Assembly: GCA_018052735.1 (NCBI GenBank)
Contig: JAGPMT010000006.1
Location: 1-64,000 of the forward strand
Direction: 5' to 3'
DNA: 64,000 nt
Source: Phycisphaerae bacterium
Lineage (GTDB): Bacteria > Planctomycetota > Phycisphaerae > Sedimentisphaerales > Anaerohalosphaeraceae
Every line of letters starts with the position of its first letter. Position 1 is the first letter of the stretch. The position numbers and the translations under genes were made by a program. Below the pieces are notes generated by a model. That model made no database searches, was not told the origin of the DNA, and worked only from the letters and a program-made list of their open reading frames with translations. Shown piece by piece: positions 6,650 to 16,835 of this stretch.

Positions 6650-8518
6650 ATGACAAGCCCTAAAAAGAGAGTGTTTGACTGGATGGTAGTACCGGTTCAG
6701 AAGGTCACGTGGACGGAGGGTTGTTTTATCTGGCCTGTCTGTCCTCTTCTTGCCAGTCCTTACAGTGCTGATACAACTCCCCTTGCCCAGCTTTTAGGCG
6801 ACCTTCAGCGGCATTTACACATTCGGGGATATCTTGTGCGGAATGCATTTGGCCCGGCAGCAATACGCATCCAGCGCGATTCATCTATCCGTCATCCCGA
6901 AGCTTATCGTATGGTCATAGAGCCGGATGCCATAACTGTAATTTCTGCTTCGGATGCAGGGGCATATTACGGCGTTCAGACCCTTCGGGATATCGTATAT
7001 TTATGCGGCAGGCAGATACCTTGCTGTGTTATAGATGACCAGCCTGTCTTCAGTCGCCGGGGCGTCTATCACGACTGCTCGCGGGGCAAGGTACCAACAC
7101 TCCATACGCTCAAGCAGCTGGTCGAGCGGTTAGCCCATTGGAAAATTAACGAACTGCAGCTGTATGTAGAAAACGTTTTCACATTTGTCCGCCATCCCCT
7201 CATCGGTAAGGGCTGCAGTCCGTTTACCCCGGAGGAAATTCTGGCGCTGCAGGATTGGTGCAGGCAGCATCATATCAGGCTAGTCGGTTCATTGGCCAGT
7301 TTCGGACATCTTGAAAAAATCCTTTGTCTGCCTCCCTATCGGCACTTGGGGGAAATGTACGGGATAGACAACTCCTCCGGCAGCACCACTCTATGTCCGA
7401 TCGATCCGGGTTCTATCAAGCTGCTGGCGGAACTTTACGAAGAATATGTCCCTCTTTTTGAGGCAGAGGATTTTAATGTCTGCTGCGATGAAACAACAGA
7501 ATTAGGCAAAGGCAGAAGCAGGCGGCGAGCTGACAAAATCGGGGCAGGACAGGTATATCTGGACTTCGTGCTGAACCTATACAAACTTTGTCAGCGGTAC
7601 GGCAAACGGATGAATATGTGGGCAGATATTCTGCTGGAACATCCTGAATTACTGGATAAGCTGCCGCACGATATTGTCCTGCTCAACTGGGAATATGAAG
7701 CCGACGGCACCAATATCCGACAAACCCCCAAAATAGCACAAAAAGGGCTGCCCTTGATGGTTTGTCCGGGCACCAGCAGCTGGCTTACACACGGCTCACG
7801 GCTGGATAATGCCATGCGCAATATCGCCGGTTTTGCCCAGCAGGGCCGCCGCTGTCATGCAGAAGGCCTGCTTAATGCCGACTGGGGCGATCGCGGACAC
7901 CGAAACCTGCTGGGCATCAGCCTGCACGGTTTTGCCTATGGAGCAGCCTGTGCGTGGAATCCGGCCAACGCAGACAACAGCCGCTTCACTGAACATTTCT
8001 GCCGGCTGACGTTCGGACAGTGTGAAAGTCATCTGGCCAAAGCTGTCCGCATTCTGGGCACAACTTACCGCACGTGCGGAGCCCCGCGGCGGAATGGTTC
8101 ATTTCTCTTTGAAGGAATGACTGAGCCGATGCCGGCTTCGGAAGCCCCATCCAGCAGTGCGATAGATAAAATGACCAGCGCCGGACTGAAAAAAATTGTC
8201 AGTCAGCTTTCATCGGACCGCTTATGGCCAACAGCAGCAGCTTCCCTGCCCGAGTTTGAACGCCTTGCTTTGGCAGAATTGAAGCTGGCAGCAAAGATGG
8301 ACCTTTGGTCTGCCCAGCGGGCACTGGCAGCCAAAAACCTCCGCACAGGTCAACCTGTTTCAGCCAAACAGATCCGCCTTCTGGCCGAGCAAATGAAGCA
8401 AATCGAAGCGGAATTTTCATCTCTCTGGATGGCTCGGTGCAAGCCCTCCCGTCTATGCGACAATCTTCGACTGTTTAAGAAAACGCGTCAGCAAATGCTG
8501 CGGCTGATCCCGCATTAA
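6650..8518 (+). CDS. GH20-family beta-N-acetylhexosaminidase, cytosolic
   Basis: A 622-residue protein with the architecture of glycoside hydrolase family 20: an N-terminal alpha/beta domain, then a TIM barrel opening with RRGVYHDCSRGKVPT (137-150) and carrying the catalytic Asp-Glu pair in FNVCCDETTE (D280-E281). There is no signal peptide, so it should act in the cytosol. It heads a run of four tightly packed genes with anmK, murQ and a symporter. From that context it probably removes GlcNAc from anhydro-muropeptides or imported amino-sugar oligomers, the job NagZ (GH3) does in other bacteria. The ATG follows the tRNA gene closely and has only a weak ribosome binding site. Confidence 0.82.
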   Translation: MTSPKKRVFDWMVVPVQKVTWTEGCFIWPVCPLLASPYSADTTPLAQLLGDLQRHLHIRGYLVRNAFGPAAIRIQRDSSIRHPEAYRMVIEPDAITVISASDAGAYYGVQTLRDIVYLCGRQIPCCVIDDQPVFSRRGVYHDCSRGKVPTLHTLKQLVERLAHWKINELQLYVENVFTFVRHPLIGKGCSPFTPEEILALQDWCRQHHIRLVGSLASFGHLEKILCLPPYRHLGEMYGIDNSSGSTTLCPIDPGSIKLLAELYEEYVPLFEAEDFNVCCDETTELGKGRSRRRADKIGAGQVYLDFVLNLYKLCQRYGKRMNMWADILLEHPELLDKLPHDIVLLNWEYEADGTNIRQTPKIAQKGLPLMVCPGTSSWLTHGSRLDNAMRNIAGFAQQGRRCHAEGLLNADWGDRGHRNLLGISLHGFAYGAACAWNPANADNSRFTEHFCRLTFGQCESHLAKAVRILGTTYRTCGAPRRNGSFLFEGMTEPMPASEAPSSSAIDKMTSAGLKKIVSQLSSDRLWPTAAASLPEFERLALAELKLAAKMDLWSAQRALAAKNLRTGQPVSAKQIRLLAEQMKQIEAEFSSLWMARCKPSRLCDNLRLFKKTRQQMLRLIPH

Positions 8519-8530
8519 CAGAGACTCCCG

Positions 8531-9715
8531 ATGAACAAACCCAAATCGATTGCAGATCTTGCCAAACGAAAGCATCTCCGAGCAGCAGGACTGATGTCCG
8601 GCACCAGCGCAGACGGCATTGATGCCGCAATTATAGACATACACGGCAAAAACATATCGGTTGCCGGATTTGGGACCGTGCCCTATTCTCCCGCGGTTCG
8701 AACAGCCATTCTTGATCTCTGTAATCCGGCAGGATCGCGGCTGGACAATATCTGTCACTATAATGCCCTGCTGGGAGAACTCTTTGCGAAAGCACTGATT
8801 CGGGTATGCCGAAAAGAATCCATTCCGCTTGACAGTATCGACCTGATTGGTTCTCATGGCCAGACTATTTACCACAATCCCGCCGGCCGGCGTCAAGCCG
8901 GACGTCTGGTTCGCTCCACCCTGCAGATTGGGGAGCCGTCTGTCATCGCTGAACGGACAGGCATACTCACCGTGGCTGATTTTCGCCCACGCGACATGGC
9001 CTGCGGCGGACAAGGTGCGCCGCTGGTGCCGTTTGCCGATTATCTGCTTTTCAGCCATCGGCGACAGAACCGGATCATTCAGAACATCGGAGGCATCGCC
9101 AATGCGACCTGGCTGCCGGCGGGCGGGCGGCCTGAAAATACTGCGGCCTTTGACACAGGTCCGGGCAATATGGTTATTGACGGGCTTGTCCGGATCATAA
9201 CCGGCGGCAGGCAGAATTATGACCGCAATGGCAGCTGGGCTGCCCGGGGAACTGTTCACCAAGACCTTCTTTCAGAACTGCTCACACATCCCTATTTTAA
9301 CCGTTTTCCGCCAAAAACCTGCGGACGCGAGCAGTTCGGTCTGGATTACTGCCGCATGCTTGTTAAAAAAGCTGCCCGGCTGCGATTGAACGAAGCGGAC
9401 CTTCTGGCAACAGCCACCGCCTTAACGGCCTTTTCCATTGCACAGGCATACCGGCGGTTTCTTGACAAACAGCCCCAGCAGGTTATTCTATGCGGCGGCG
9501 GATACAGAAATCGAACACTGGTTAAAATGCTGCGCTGGTACCTGGAAGATATGGAACTTTTAACAACAAGCGATTTTGGCATTGATGCCGACGCCAAAGA
9601 AGCCGTCTGTTTTGCTCTGTTGGGCTGGGCAGCCGTAAAAGGCATCCCCGCCAATATTCCCTCCGCCACCGGCGCCCACCGCGCGGCTGTTTTAGGAAAG
9701 ATTGTCCCGTTATGA
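8531..9715 (+). CDS. anmK: Anhydro-N-acetylmuramic acid kinase
   Basis: A 394-residue enzyme of the usual AnmK length that opens and phosphorylates 1,6-anhydro-MurNAc to MurNAc-6-phosphate. Signatures: GLMSGTSADGIDAAIIDI near the N-terminus, GSHGQTIYH, GGQGAPLVPFADYLLF, NIGGIAN and FDTGPGNMVID. It sits 12 bases after the hexosaminidase gene and overlaps murQ by four bases, the enzyme that uses its product. Confidence 0.96.
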   Translation: MNKPKSIADLAKRKHLRAAGLMSGTSADGIDAAIIDIHGKNISVAGFGTVPYSPAVRTAILDLCNPAGSRLDNICHYNALLGELFAKALIRVCRKESIPLDSIDLIGSHGQTIYHNPAGRRQAGRLVRSTLQIGEPSVIAERTGILTVADFRPRDMACGGQGAPLVPFADYLLFSHRRQNRIIQNIGGIANATWLPAGGRPENTAAFDTGPGNMVIDGLVRIITGGRQNYDRNGSWAARGTVHQDLLSELLTHPYFNRFPPKTCGREQFGLDYCRMLVKKAARLRLNEADLLATATALTAFSIAQAYRRFLDKQPQQVILCGGGYRNRTLVKMLRWYLEDMELLTTSDFGIDADAKEAVCFALLGWAAVKGIPANIPSATGAHRAAVLGKIVPL

Positions 9716-10614
9716 AAGACCGATCAAAACTGACAACCGAACAGCAGAATATACGAAGCCGCAACATCGACAGTCTAACAACCGAGCAGATTGTGGCAGT
9801 CATCAATGCCGAAGATAAAAAGGTCGCTCCCGCTGTCGCCAGAGAACGGAAGGCAATTGCGGCGGCGGCAGATATGATCGCCGCCCGTTTAGAACAGGGC
9901 GGACGGCTGTTTTATGTGGGCGCCGGAACCAGCGGACGACTGGGCGTATTGGATGCAGCAGAGTGTCCTCCGACTTTTGGAGTCCGGCGGACACTGGTGC
10001 AGGGCATCATCGCCGGCGGCCGGCGTGCTCTGACACGCTCCATTGAGGGGGCCGAAGACAGCGCTGCCGACGGCCAAACCGCCTTGCAGGCAAAGAAACT
10101 GACAGCATCCGATGTTGTTGTAGGCATCGCCGCCTGCGGTCTGACTCCCTATGTACACGGAGCACTGCAGTATGCAAACAAAATCGGAGCCGGCACTGTG
10201 TTTATTACCTGTGCTCCCGAGGCCGTCAGGCACATACCCGCTTCCATCATTATCAATCCTGTTGTTGGACCAGAAGTCATTGCCGGTTCCACCCGAATGA
10301 AGGCTGGTACTGCAACCAAACTTGTGCTGAATACGCTGACGACAGCAGCAATGATCAAACTGGGCAAAGTGTACGGCAATCTAATGGTCGATTTAACTGC
10401 GGTTAACGACAAGCTTCGCGACCGTTCGATACGCATTGTGATGCAGCTGACAGGGCTGTCCCGGCAAAAAGCGGCCAAATTGCTCACCTGCGCCGGCGGC
10501 AAGGTCAAACCGGCTGTCGTCATGCATTTTCACAAGGTTGATTTTCAGATTGCCTGCAAGCTGCTGCGAAACCATAACAATTCTCTGCGAAACACCATCC
10601 GGGAATTCGTATGA
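9712..10614 (+). CDS. murQ: N-acetylmuramic acid 6-phosphate etherase
   Basis: A 300-residue SIS-domain lyase that cleaves the lactyl ether of MurNAc-6-phosphate to give GlcNAc-6-phosphate and D-lactate. The sugar-isomerase signature GAGTSGRLGVLDAAECPPTFG is near residue 65, followed by IEGAEDS and the VGPEVIAGSTRMKAGTATK block. Start and stop overlap neighbours by ATGA on both sides, so anmK, murQ and the symporter are translationally coupled. It completes the recycling route from anhydro-MurNAc. Confidence 0.96.
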   Translation: MKDRSKLTTEQQNIRSRNIDSLTTEQIVAVINAEDKKVAPAVARERKAIAAAADMIAARLEQGGRLFYVGAGTSGRLGVLDAAECPPTFGVRRTLVQGIIAGGRRALTRSIEGAEDSAADGQTALQAKKLTASDVVVGIAACGLTPYVHGALQYANKIGAGTVFITCAPEAVRHIPASIIINPVVGPEVIAGSTRMKAGTATKLVLNTLTTAAMIKLGKVYGNLMVDLTAVNDKLRDRSIRIVMQLTGLSRQKAAKLLTCAGGKVKPAVVMHFHKVDFQIACKLLRNHNNSLRNTIREFV

Positions 10615-12101
10615 CCTGTCTGCATCGGATTGCCTGCGGAACGATCGGCTGGATAGATATATCCATCACTGCCGCTGCCATAGCAATGCTTTTTGCAATT
10701 TCTTATGTTTTTGGGCGGGATGAAAACGATACACGGGATTTTTTTCTGGGTTCTCGCAAAATCCCGCCGTGGGCGGCCTGCCTATCGTTCGTTGCCACAG
10801 AAGTCAGCGCGTTGACCATTGTCGGCGTGCCGGCTACGGCTTACAGTGAAAACTGGCAGTATCTTCAATTCTTTATTGGTTCCGCCGCAGCCCGGCTGGC
10901 AGTTTGTTTTCTGTTCATTCCGGTTTTCTACCAATACCAATGCACCAGCATTTATGAATATCTTCGGCACCGCTTCGGGGCCCAAACCCAATATGCCGGT
11001 TCGGTATTCTTCTTTATTACCCGCCTGATTGCCTCCGGCGTTCGGCTGTATGCAGCTTGCATGGGTGTGGGAATTATAATGGGCTGGACGCTGGAAGCGT
11101 CTGTTGTTTTATTTACGATTGTCAGCATTGTTTTTATTGCCATCGGCGGCATCAAAGCCGTTGTGTGGGCAGGGGCGTATCAAGCTGTTGTCTTCTTTGC
11201 CGCCGGAGGAGTTTTACTGGCTTACCTGCTGTACAGGATTGAAGGGCCATTTGCAGCGGCGCTGCAAATGGCCGCCGATGCCGGACGCTTGAGCATATTT
11301 GATTTCAGTTTTGAACTGAATCGGCCAACCAGTTTCTGGGCCGGCAGCATTAACGCTTTTTTTGTGGGTTTAGCGGTTTTCGGCACCGATCAGGAGATGG
11401 TTCAGCGGCTGCTTACAGTTGAAAACCGCCAAAAGAGTCAGCGTGCCCTTTTTATGACCCTGTCAGCCGCCCTGCCGCTGTTGTGCCTGTATCTGGCAAT
11501 CGGCACCGGTCTTTATATCTTTTACCAGCAGCATCCGGATATTCCTGCTCCGGCACAAGCCAAAGAAGTTTTATCGCATTTTATCCGCCTGTCTCTGCCG
11601 GCTGGACTTAAAGGACTCCTTCTTGCCGCTATCATATTGGCCAGCATTGATTCGCCCCTCAGTTCACTGACTGCTTCATTTGTGTCCGATTTTTATCGTC
11701 CGGTCTTAGCCAAAAATGCCAGCGAAAGACATTATCTGACTGTATCCCGTACAGGAGTCGTCCTGTTCGGTCTGATTCTGGGGATTATCGCCTTGGCATG
11801 CAGGCCGGTAGAGAATATCCTATGGTTTGCATTCCAAATCTTCTCCATTACCGGCGGCGCTATACTGGGCGTTTTTCTTCTGGGGACACTGACCAAAATT
11901 CAAGCGAACTATTCCAATATTGCCGCCATGATTATCACCGCTGCTTCGATGACCGTCCTGCTGCTGCTGAAGCATTTTGAAAAAATCGGCCTTGCCTGGA
12001 GCTGGCTGATTGTTGTTGGAACAGTTCAAACAATGCTGCTGGCCTGTCTTTTCAGCCGCCTGGGAGCAGTACTCTTCACTGCCGGCCGAGCTGGACGCTG
12101 A
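10611..12101 (+). CDS. Sodium/solute symporter (SSS family) of the recycling operon
   Basis: A 496-residue membrane protein with about 13 hydrophobic segments and SSS-family features: DFFLGSRKIPPWAACLSFVATEVSALT near the N-terminus, RFGAQTQYAGSVFF, a GGIKAVVWAGAYQAVVFF segment and TDQEMVQRLLT. It overlaps murQ by four bases. From context it probably imports an amino sugar, muropeptide-derived sugar or sialic-acid-like substrate using the sodium gradient; the substrate cannot be read from sequence. Its last 26 bases overlap the convergent xylB gene. Confidence 0.88.
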   Translation: MTCLHRIACGTIGWIDISITAAAIAMLFAISYVFGRDENDTRDFFLGSRKIPPWAACLSFVATEVSALTIVGVPATAYSENWQYLQFFIGSAAARLAVCFLFIPVFYQYQCTSIYEYLRHRFGAQTQYAGSVFFFITRLIASGVRLYAACMGVGIIMGWTLEASVVLFTIVSIVFIAIGGIKAVVWAGAYQAVVFFAAGGVLLAYLLYRIEGPFAAALQMAADAGRLSIFDFSFELNRPTSFWAGSINAFFVGLAVFGTDQEMVQRLLTVENRQKSQRALFMTLSAALPLLCLYLAIGTGLYIFYQQHPDIPAPAQAKEVLSHFIRLSLPAGLKGLLLAAIILASIDSPLSSLTASFVSDFYRPVLAKNASERHYLTVSRTGVVLFGLILGIIALACRPVENILWFAFQIFSITGGAILGVFLLGTLTKIQANYSNIAAMIITAASMTVLLLLKHFEKIGLAWSWLIVVGTVQTMLLACLFSRLGAVLFTAGRAGR

Positions 12102-13566
12102 GTTTATCCAGCCATCGCTTGTAGGCCTGCTGCCAAGCCTCCTGCCGGGAGCAGTCGGGCTCTATATGACCAATCTTTTGGAGACCGCAGAACGCATCCT
12201 CGAACGTCTTGTAAAAGCCGGATCCGATGCCGGCCCCGCGGGCGGCGCCCTGCGAACCATCGGTGTTATACAGCTCGATAGCGGCCTGTGTAACATCCGC
12301 AAATGCCTTGGCAAACAGTTCGCTTTGGAACATATTGGCCCGGCCTGCGCGAATAACCCGTACATCCAGCCCCATCTGCTTCATAATTTCCAGCCCGTAT
12401 TGGAATGCAAACACAATCCCTTCCTGTGCCGCACGAAACAGATGTGCCTGTGTATGCACATTGAAATTCAGACCATGTATAGAAGCATCGATGATGCGGT
12501 TATCCAGTGTCCGCTCGGCACCATTTCCGTAAGGCAGGATGCACAGCCCCTCACATCCTACCGGCACCGATGCCGCCAGCGCATTCATCTGCGGATAATC
12601 CTGCCCCCCTGCCGTATGATGCTTCAGCCAGCTGTTGAGAATGCCGGTGCCGTTGATGCACAGCAATGAGCCGCAGCGGGGATTTTGGTCTGTATGATTA
12701 ACATGGACAAATGTATTAACGCGGGAGCGCTTGTCCCAGCAAGGCCGGTCGGCTACACCATATACAACCCCGCTGGTGCCGGCAGTGGCAGCAACCTGAC
12801 CGGGATGCAGAACCCCCAGCGAAAAGGCATTGTTCGGCTGGTCCCCAGCCCGATAGCAGACAGGCGTGCCGGCCTTAAGCCCCAGATATGCAGCTGCCTG
12901 CTGCGTCAATTCACCCTGAATGCTGAAAGTATCAACCACCGGAGGAATAATGTCCAAATCAAAGCCGAAGGCATCCATCACTGGTTCGGCAAGCTGCTGA
13001 TGAACAAAATCCCACAAAATACCCTCCGACAGACCGGACTTGGTCGTCAGAATGCGGTCGGTCATTTTCATCGCCAGATAATCGCCCGGCAGCATAATTT
13101 TGTCAATGCGGCGGTAGATATCCGGTTCATTCTCCTTTATCCAAGCCAGTTTGGCTGCGGTAAAATTTCCCGGAAGATTAAGCATCAGCTGAAGGCACTT
13201 GTCCGGACCGATATGTTGGGCGGCTTTCTGCCCATACGGGACTGCCCGGCTGTCGCACCAGATAATCGATGGCCGCAGCACCTGTTTGGCTTTATCTACG
13301 CAGACCAACCCATGCATCTGATAGGTAATTCCAACAGCTTTTATTGCAGAAGGATCAGCGCCTGTCTTGTCCAGAATCAGCCGCGTTGCCGCCGCCAAAT
13401 TCTCCCACCAGTCCGATGGATTCTGCTCAGCCCATCCCGGCCTCAGCGACAGTATCGGCATTTCTTTCGGCGGATACGACACCGAAGCAGCAGCATTGCC
13501 CGTAGAAAGATCCAGCAGTGTGGCTTTTATGGATGATGTTCCTGCATCATAGCCCATTAAATACAT
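12076..13566 (-). CDS. xylB: Xylulokinase (FGGY family)
   Basis: A 496-residue sugar kinase that phosphorylates D-xylulose. The ATG at 13566 has a strong AGGAGG site; a longer frame to 13746 is not supported. The ATPase core starts MGYDAGTSSIKATLLDLS, with GITYQMHGLVCVD, the phosphate loop AATAGTSGVVYG and the C-terminal RAGRANMFQSELFAKAFADV block. It is the last gene of the pentose operon and shares 26 bases with the convergent symporter gene. Xylulokinase is the best fit because of xylA in the operon, but FGGY kinases are hard to separate by sequence alone. Confidence 0.88.
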   Translation of the reverse strand: MYLMGYDAGTSSIKATLLDLSTGNAAASVSYPPKEMPILSLRPGWAEQNPSDWWENLAAATRLILDKTGADPSAIKAVGITYQMHGLVCVDKAKQVLRPSIIWCDSRAVPYGQKAAQHIGPDKCLQLMLNLPGNFTAAKLAWIKENEPDIYRRIDKIMLPGDYLAMKMTDRILTTKSGLSEGILWDFVHQQLAEPVMDAFGFDLDIIPPVVDTFSIQGELTQQAAAYLGLKAGTPVCYRAGDQPNNAFSLGVLHPGQVAATAGTSGVVYGVADRPCWDKRSRVNTFVHVNHTDQNPRCGSLLCINGTGILNSWLKHHTAGGQDYPQMNALAASVPVGCEGLCILPYGNGAERTLDNRIIDASIHGLNFNVHTQAHLFRAAQEGIVFAFQYGLEIMKQMGLDVRVIRAGRANMFQSELFAKAFADVTQAAIELYNTDGSQGAARGAGIGSGFYKTFEDAFCGLQKIGHIEPDCSRQEAWQQAYKRWLDKLSVQLGRQ

Positions 13567-13606
13567 TTCAATCCTCCTGTAGTTAACAATTGGGCATAAG
13601 AAAGTC

Positions 13607-13633
13607 GGCCTCGGCGGACCTGCTGCCGAGGCC
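13607..13633 (-). terminator. Intercistronic hairpin between the symporter and xylB
   Basis: GGCCTCGGC (13607-13615) pairs perfectly with GCCGAGGCC (13625-13633) around a 9-base loop. On the operon strand it is followed by GACTTTCTTAT, a weak T-rich tail. It lies 34 bases after the symporter stop and about 40 before xylB, so it may attenuate transcription into xylB or protect the upstream mRNA. Confidence 0.5.
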
Positions 13634-13667
13634 AACCATATTTGACAAGCAAACCTTTCGGATGTGC

Positions 13668-15428
13668 CTACCCGCGGAAATACAGATATGCAGCAATAAT
13701 TGCCGCCATCACCGCACAGGAGGCGATAACATCCCACTTGTTCCAAGACAGACGCGACTGACGGCGGTCTTCTTCCGTCAGGGTACCGTAGGTCAATCCC
13801 TTGATCTTGTCATAAGCAGGTTCTTCGGTCATATAGCTGACCAGAACCATTACCCCGATGCAGACCAGGAAAATCAGCAGGCTGTAATACTGGAAGTACA
13901 TGTTGTTGACAATCCAGAAAAACGACCCTTCCGCATAGGAAAAGCCCTTAATCATCTTAACGGGCGTATCGACAGCCAACCGGAACAGACCCAGAATAAA
14001 GCCGACAATCAGCGCCCACAGGCAGCCCTTGGCGTTGAGCCGTTTGCTGAAAACACCCAGAAAGAATACCACAAAAATCGGCGGAGCCAGATAGGACTGA
14101 ATACCCTGCAGATAATCATAAAGACCTTTGCCGCCTTTGATAACCGGAATCCACAGCAGGCCGATAAGCACCATCACTGCCGTCGCTACACGGCCAACCC
14201 AGACTACATGCTTCTGGGAGGCCTGCGGACGCAGTTTTGAATAGAAGTCGATGGTAAATAAAGCGGCAGATGCATTAAACGCCCCCGCCAGCGAGCTCAT
14301 CAGAGCTGCAAGAAGACCAGCCACCACAATCCCGCGTATGCCCATCGGCAGCACTTTTGTCACCAGCAGCGGGAAAGCCTGCTGGGCATTGTCACGGATC
14401 AGCTGGCCGTCGGCATCAAAAAAGACTTGCTTAAGAGCAGGATTCATACCGCTCTTGGCCAAGGCAAAAGCAATCATGCCGGGGATGATAAAAATAAACA
14501 CCGGCAGCAGCTTCAGAGCCGCTGCACATATCGAGCCGCGGCGGGCAATCTGCTCATTCTGAGCCCCCAGTACACGCTGCACAATATACTGGTCTGTGCA
14601 CCAATACCACAGACCGATAATCGGGGCACAAAACAGCATTCCTACCCACGGATAGTTGTCATTAAAATACCACGCCATCCGCGTTGATTCTTTAACCGGC
14701 GCCCAGGTAGCACTGACACCCTGCGGTACCATCGGCTTCCATAAGTTAAACATTTCCGAGCCGGCCCATTCGCGCAAGACGCTCCAGCCGCCCAGAGCTT
14801 TAAGTCCGAAAAACGTTAAGCAGGCCGAACCAATCACCAGCACAATTGTTTGAATCGCGGAGGTATAGGCCACCGCACGCATGCCGCCCAGAATGGTATA
14901 AATACCCGTCAGCAGAATCACCAGAATCGAGCCGATCCAGAAGCTGTCAAGCCCCATAAAGTTGATATCCGGCATCATCACAGCAAAAACCACCCCGCCT
15001 GCAAAAATGCCTACTGCCAGTTTCGTCAGCACATAGGCCACCAGCGAGATAACCGACAAAACCGCACGGTTAATCGGTGAAAACCGCTTTTCAAGAAACT
15101 CCGGCATCGTAAAAACCTGTGACCGCATATAGAACGGCACCAATACCCACGCCAAAACCAGCAGGCACCACGCATGCAGCTCATAGTGCGCCATCGCCAC
15201 GCCATCGGTGGCTCCGGAGCCGGCCAAACCAACCAAATGCTCCGAGCCGATATTCGATGAAAACACTGCTGCACCGATGACCCACCAGCCGAGATTGCGG
15301 CCAGCCAGAAAATACTCGGTTGTGGTCTGGGATTTTTTCTCCTTCAGATAGGCCCACCATGCAATCCCAAATACAATGGCAAAATACCCCAGAATTACCA
15401 GCCAATCAACTCCATACAACACCGTCAT
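13668..15428 (-). CDS. Sodium/pentose symporter (SSS/SGLT-like)
   Basis: A 586-residue transporter with about 14 membrane segments. It has the SGLT signature area YFLAGRNLGWWVIGAAVFSSNIGSEHLVGLAG (about 40-70), a GGMRAVAYTSAIQT segment and WYWCTDQYIVQRVLGAQNE. The ATG at 15428 is preceded by AAAGGATTG; a start 15 bases upstream is less likely. Its place between xylA and xylB points to D-xylose or L-arabinose uptake driven by sodium. It is different from, and longer than, the symporter at 10611. Confidence 0.9.
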   Translation of the reverse strand: MTVLYGVDWLVILGYFAIVFGIAWWAYLKEKKSQTTTEYFLAGRNLGWWVIGAAVFSSNIGSEHLVGLAGSGATDGVAMAHYELHAWCLLVLAWVLVPFYMRSQVFTMPEFLEKRFSPINRAVLSVISLVAYVLTKLAVGIFAGGVVFAVMMPDINFMGLDSFWIGSILVILLTGIYTILGGMRAVAYTSAIQTIVLVIGSACLTFFGLKALGGWSVLREWAGSEMFNLWKPMVPQGVSATWAPVKESTRMAWYFNDNYPWVGMLFCAPIIGLWYWCTDQYIVQRVLGAQNEQIARRGSICAAALKLLPVFIFIIPGMIAFALAKSGMNPALKQVFFDADGQLIRDNAQQAFPLLVTKVLPMGIRGIVVAGLLAALMSSLAGAFNASAALFTIDFYSKLRPQASQKHVVWVGRVATAVMVLIGLLWIPVIKGGKGLYDYLQGIQSYLAPPIFVVFFLGVFSKRLNAKGCLWALIVGFILGLFRLAVDTPVKMIKGFSYAEGSFFWIVNNMYFQYYSLLIFLVCIGVMVLVSYMTEEPAYDKIKGLTYGTLTEEDRRQSRLSWNKWDVIASCAVMAAIIAAYLYFRG

Positions 15429-15467
15429 ATTCAATCCTTTCAATAAAATGTGACGTTTTGTTTAATC

Positions 15468-16781
15468 TCAGCAGATATAGTCGTTGAGCATATTTTCCAG
15501 AAGTTCTTGGCGGCCGCTGACCAATTCGGGTTCACCATTATCCAAGATATAGCGTTCCAGTTCCTCGAAACCGACCTTGCCTTTTTCTATCTTTTGGCCC
15601 AGTCCGGTATCCCAGCCGGCATACCGCTGCTTGAGGGCGGCCTCAAATTTTCCGTCATCCAGCATTTTAGCGGCAATCTTCAAACCCCGAGCAAAGGCAT
15701 CCATGGCCCCGATATGCGCATAGAACAAATCTGCCGCATCAATCGATTGACGGCGGACTTTGGCGTCAAAGTTTAGACCGCCCGTTGTAAAACCGCCGGC
15801 CTTGAGAATAATATACATCGCCAGAGTTGTATCGTAAATATCTGTCGGGAACTGGTCGGTATCCCAGCCCAGCAGCAGATCGCCGCGATTGGCATCTACC
15901 GATCCCAGCAGGCCATTAGCCGCCGCCAGCGCCAGCTCATGCTGGAAGGTATGCCCAGCCAAGGTAGCATGATTGGCCTCGATATTCATTTTGAAATGCT
16001 CAATCAGGCCGTATTTGCGCAGAAAGGCCATGCAGTTGCCTACATCATAATCATACTGGTGCTTGGTAGGTTCTTTGGGCTTGGGTTCAATGAGAAGCTG
16101 GCCCTTAAAGCCGATTTTCTTCTTGTGATCGACGGCCATCTGCAGCAGCATCGCCATATGGTCCAGTTCGCGTCCGATATCTGTATTGAGAAGCGTGTCA
16201 TAACCCTCGCGGCCACCCCAGAATACATACCCCTGTCCACCGAGTTCGTGGGTGATTTCCATCGCCTTTTTAATCTGACTGGCGGCATAAGCAAAAACAT
16301 GCGGCGAGGGATTTGTGCCTGCCCCGGCCATGAATCGCCGGTGCGAGAAGGCATTGGTCGTACCCCACAGTAATTTGACGCCGGTATCCTTCTGGAGCTG
16401 CTTGGCCTTGGCAACTATTTTATCCAGCCGGCGATTTGTTTCGGCCAAATTGTCGGCCTCTGGGGCGATATCGCGGTCATGGAAACACCAGAAATCAACG
16501 CCCAGCTTGGTGAAAAACTCGAAGGCGGCATCCATTGTCTGCTCAGCGGCCTGCATCGGATCGGCTGCGCTGTTGTAATTTCTGATAATCGTCGGGCCGC
16601 CAAACGGATCTGAACCTAAACCTTTAAAAGTATGCCAATAGCAGACCGCAAAACGGAGATGCTCGGCCATTGTTTTACCCCGAATGATCGCCTTAGGATC
16701 ATAATGTCTGAATGCCAGCGGATTGGTCGATTGGGGGCCTTCATACTTAATCTTTCCTATTCCCGGGAAATACTCTTTCAT
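15468..16781 (-). CDS. xylA: Xylose isomerase
   Basis: A 437-residue class II xylose isomerase that converts D-xylose to D-xylulose in the cytosol using two divalent metal ions. It begins [15 protein letters not shown], and shows the catalytic-His region [31 protein letters not shown], the metal-ligand segment [34 protein letters not shown] and WDTDQFP. Length and start agree with the family. It lies 54 bases after araA and 39 before the symporter gene. Confidence 0.97.
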   Translation of the reverse strand: MKEYFPGIGKIKYEGPQSTNPLAFRHYDPKAIIRGKTMAEHLRFAVCYWHTFKGLGSDPFGGPTIIRNYNSAADPMQAAEQTMDAAFEFFTKLGVDFWCFHDRDIAPEADNLAETNRRLDKIVAKAKQLQKDTGVKLLWGTTNAFSHRRFMAGAGTNPSPHVFAYAASQIKKAMEITHELGGQGYVFWGGREGYDTLLNTDIGRELDHMAMLLQMAVDHKKKIGFKGQLLIEPKPKEPTKHQYDYDVGNCMAFLRKYGLIEHFKMNIEANHATLAGHTFQHELALAAANGLLGSVDANRGDLLLGWDTDQFPTDIYDTTLAMYIILKAGGFTTGGLNFDAKVRRQSIDAADLFYAHIGAMDAFARGLKIAAKMLDDGKFEAALKQRYAGWDTGLGQKIEKGKVGFEELERYILDNGEPELVSGRQELLENMLNDYIC

Positions 16782-16835
16782 CGGTACCTCACTTTCTGCT
16801 TGTCTACAAGTTCCAATTGTCTGACCCAGATATTC

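Noticed and set aside
13567-13746. N-terminal extension of xylB
   Set aside because: The added 60 residues are unlike kinases and overlap a hairpin and the symporter's 3' end; the ATG at 13566 has an AGGAGG site.
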